Below, piece after piece: positions 3,894-5,244 of a stretch of 5,244 nt of DNA. The DNA is from Gammaproteobacteria bacterium. Its GTDB lineage: Bacteria > Pseudomonadota > Gammaproteobacteria > Immundisolibacterales > Immundisolibacteraceae. The DNA lies in the NCBI GenBank assembly GCA_003645395.1, contig QNFC01000140.1, forward strand, positions 1-5,244, read 5' to 3'. A program made the translations under genes and the position numbers. Position 1 is the stretch's first letter, and each line of letters starts with the position of its first letter. Below the pieces are notes generated by a model that saw only the letters and a list, made by a program, of their open reading frames with translations, had not been told where the DNA came from and searched no databases.

Positions 3894-5186
3894 ATGACAA
3901 AAAACTTTAAATGGGCACACCTGGGAATGGTTGGTTTATTAGGCATTTCTACCAGCGGGATTCTCTTTGCAGACGAGGCTGGCCCAGAGTACCTGAGGGA
4001 GAGCGAGAGCGATTCACCACTGGATGCTGATTTTGAGGAGTCGCCTTTTTTAAAGGACCAGCACTGGGAATTGCATCTGCGCAGTTATTTCCTTGACCGT
4101 AACACGGACAAAGAAACAGACAAACAGGCCCTGGCAACGGGCGGCTGGATAACCTGGAAATCGGGCTACTGGCGGGATTTAGTTCAGTTTAGCGCTACTG
4201 CTTATGCGTCACAAAAAGTCTTCGGCGACAAGAAAAAAGACGGCACAGGTCTGTTACAGCCTGGCCAGAAAAGCTACGGCGGTTTTTCCAGCCTTGACGC
4301 CAACTTAAAGCTGGGAGACGACACCTTCCTACGTTTGGGCCGCTTTGAAATGAACGCACCTTATGTCAACGGGCACGATATCCGCATGATTCGCAATAGT
4401 TTTCAGGGCACAAAATTTACCCATAAATTCAATGACAACTGGGATCTGGGTGCCGGTTACCTTACTCGTATTAAAGACCGCACAAGTACAGATTTTGAAA
4501 AGGCTTACGACCGTGCAGGCCTCGATGGCGACGATGGCGTTAGCCTGGCAGGGGTGCGTTTTCACGATGAGGCCGGTCATTATGGCGGTGCGTTCGCCTA
4601 TCACGCCCCCGACGTGTTTGATCTGGCCTACACAGAATACCGTCATCACTTTCAATTAAAGAAAGACTCGACGCTCGTCATCGCTGGGCAATACTCCCAT
4701 CAATCTTCCATTGGCGATGAAAAGGGAGGCGATTTAAGCGGCGACCACTACGGCACCAAACTGGTATGGGAAAACCCAGTTATAACTGCCACGCTGGCCT
4801 ACACCCTGTACAACGGCGACAAGATTGTCTCCAACTGGGGAGCTGTTCCCGGCTACACCTCGGTAATGATCAGCGATTTTAATCGTGCCGGAGAAAAGGC
4901 CTACCTGGTTGGCGTCGATAAAGATTTGGCCGCATGGAACCGGCCCGGCTGGCATGTCGGGACCAACATTACTACCGGCAATACTGATGACAGCGGCAAA
5001 GATGCCAGCCCAGATCGAACCGAGTGGAACTTAAACTTGAAGTACACGTTTCAAACTGGGACATTAAAGGGATTGTCACTGTTCTTTCGCCACGTCCAGG
5101 TCAACGAGAAAAACAGCCACGTCGCCGAGGATGCAAGGGACAAAAGCGGATTGAGAATTATCACTAATTACAACATCCGTTTTTAA
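3894..5186 (+). CDS. OprD-family outer-membrane porin
   Basis: The 430-residue product is the usual size for OprD porins, which form 18-strand monomeric beta-barrels for substrate-selective diffusion of amino acids, peptides or aromatic acids. It has a Sec signal (Lys3, Lys6, core 9-24, cleavage ILFA|DE after residue 26) and an acidic mature N-terminus. OprD-like blocks are visible: WELHLRSYFLDR near 58-69, then GGWITWKSGYWRDLVQFSATAY, LRLGRFEMNAPYVNGHDIRMIRNSFQG in the first third, and LKGLSLFFRHVQV near the end. Alternating hydrophobic/polar strands run throughout, and the protein ends NYNIRF with the terminal Phe needed for outer-membrane assembly. The start has GAAGG (3880-3884) 9 bases before ATG. 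The neighbour gltS is divergent and may import what this porin admits. The precise substrate cannot be read from the sequence. Confidence 0.9.
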   Translation: MTKNFKWAHLGMVGLLGISTSGILFADEAGPEYLRESESDSPLDADFEESPFLKDQHWELHLRSYFLDRNTDKETDKQALATGGWITWKSGYWRDLVQFSATAYASQKVFGDKKKDGTGLLQPGQKSYGGFSSLDANLKLGDDTFLRLGRFEMNAPYVNGHDIRMIRNSFQGTKFTHKFNDNWDLGAGYLTRIKDRTSTDFEKAYDRAGLDGDDGVSLAGVRFHDEAGHYGGAFAYHAPDVFDLAYTEYRHHFQLKKDSTLVIAGQYSHQSSIGDEKGGDLSGDHYGTKLVWENPVITATLAYTLYNGDKIVSNWGAVPGYTSVMISDFNRAGEKAYLVGVDKDLAAWNRPGWHVGTNITTGNTDDSGKDASPDRTEWNLNLKYTFQTGTLKGLSLFFRHVQVNEKNSHVAEDARDKSGLRIITNYNIRF

Positions 5187-5244
5187 GGCAGCATATTTTT
5201 GATCGCAACAGAACAAAGTTCACGAAGCGGATCTCGCCCTGCCC
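5187..5244. other. Tail of window, nothing recognised
   Basis: These 58 bases after the porin stop hold no reading frame with a start and no convincing terminator hairpin. GGCAG just after the stop and CTGCC at the window end are complementary but too far apart to count. Confidence 0.4.

Noticed and set aside
3643..3900. Minus-strand frame of 85 codons across the divergent gap
   Set aside because: It covers control DNA and the start of both neighbours, and the product is Cys/Ser-rich with no family match.

Overview
The window looks like a chromosomal segment of a Gram-negative bacterium, most likely a gammaproteobacterium of moderate GC content. The support is a GltS-type sodium/glutamate symporter close to the Escherichia coli protein, an OprD-type outer-membrane porin ending in Phe, and several Sec-exported small envelope proteins. 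Genus cannot be told from the sequence alone.

Positions 1-479: a possible 36-codon tail of an upstream reading frame stops at 112 and is followed by a strong GC-rich hairpin (129-147). Then comes a 228-bp non-coding element (221-448) with perfect 20-bp terminal inverted repeats, a 4-bp target duplication (TAAA) and nested internal hairpins. This is a MITE-like mobile element, and it lies 31 bp upstream of the first gene. Removing the element and one TAAA copy rebuilds a sigma70-like promoter (TTGAAC, 17 bp, TAAACT) placed correctly for that gene, so the insertion seems to have hit the -10 box.

Positions 480-2198: three rightward genes for exported proteins. They are a bacterial Kazal-type protease inhibitor (85 aa), a two-domain protein with an MliC-like N-terminal half and a COG3650-like C-terminal half (228 aa), and a META/HslJ-domain protein (241 aa). 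The last starts at a TTG that overlaps the previous stop (TTGA), so these two are translationally linked. Together they suggest an envelope-defence cassette (anti-protease, possibly anti-lysozyme, envelope stress), but no function other than Kazal-type inhibition has residue-level support.

Positions 2199-5244: a 261-bp convergent gap without a clear gene, then leftward gltS (2460-3668), a 225-bp divergent control region, and a rightward OprD-family porin (3894-5186). The control region carries a TATAAT box and three tandem 8-bp ATGATK-type repeats. The divergent pair plausibly supplies outer- and inner-membrane steps for uptake of an acidic amino acid or related small molecule; this is an inference from proximity. 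The last 58 bases hold nothing recognisable.
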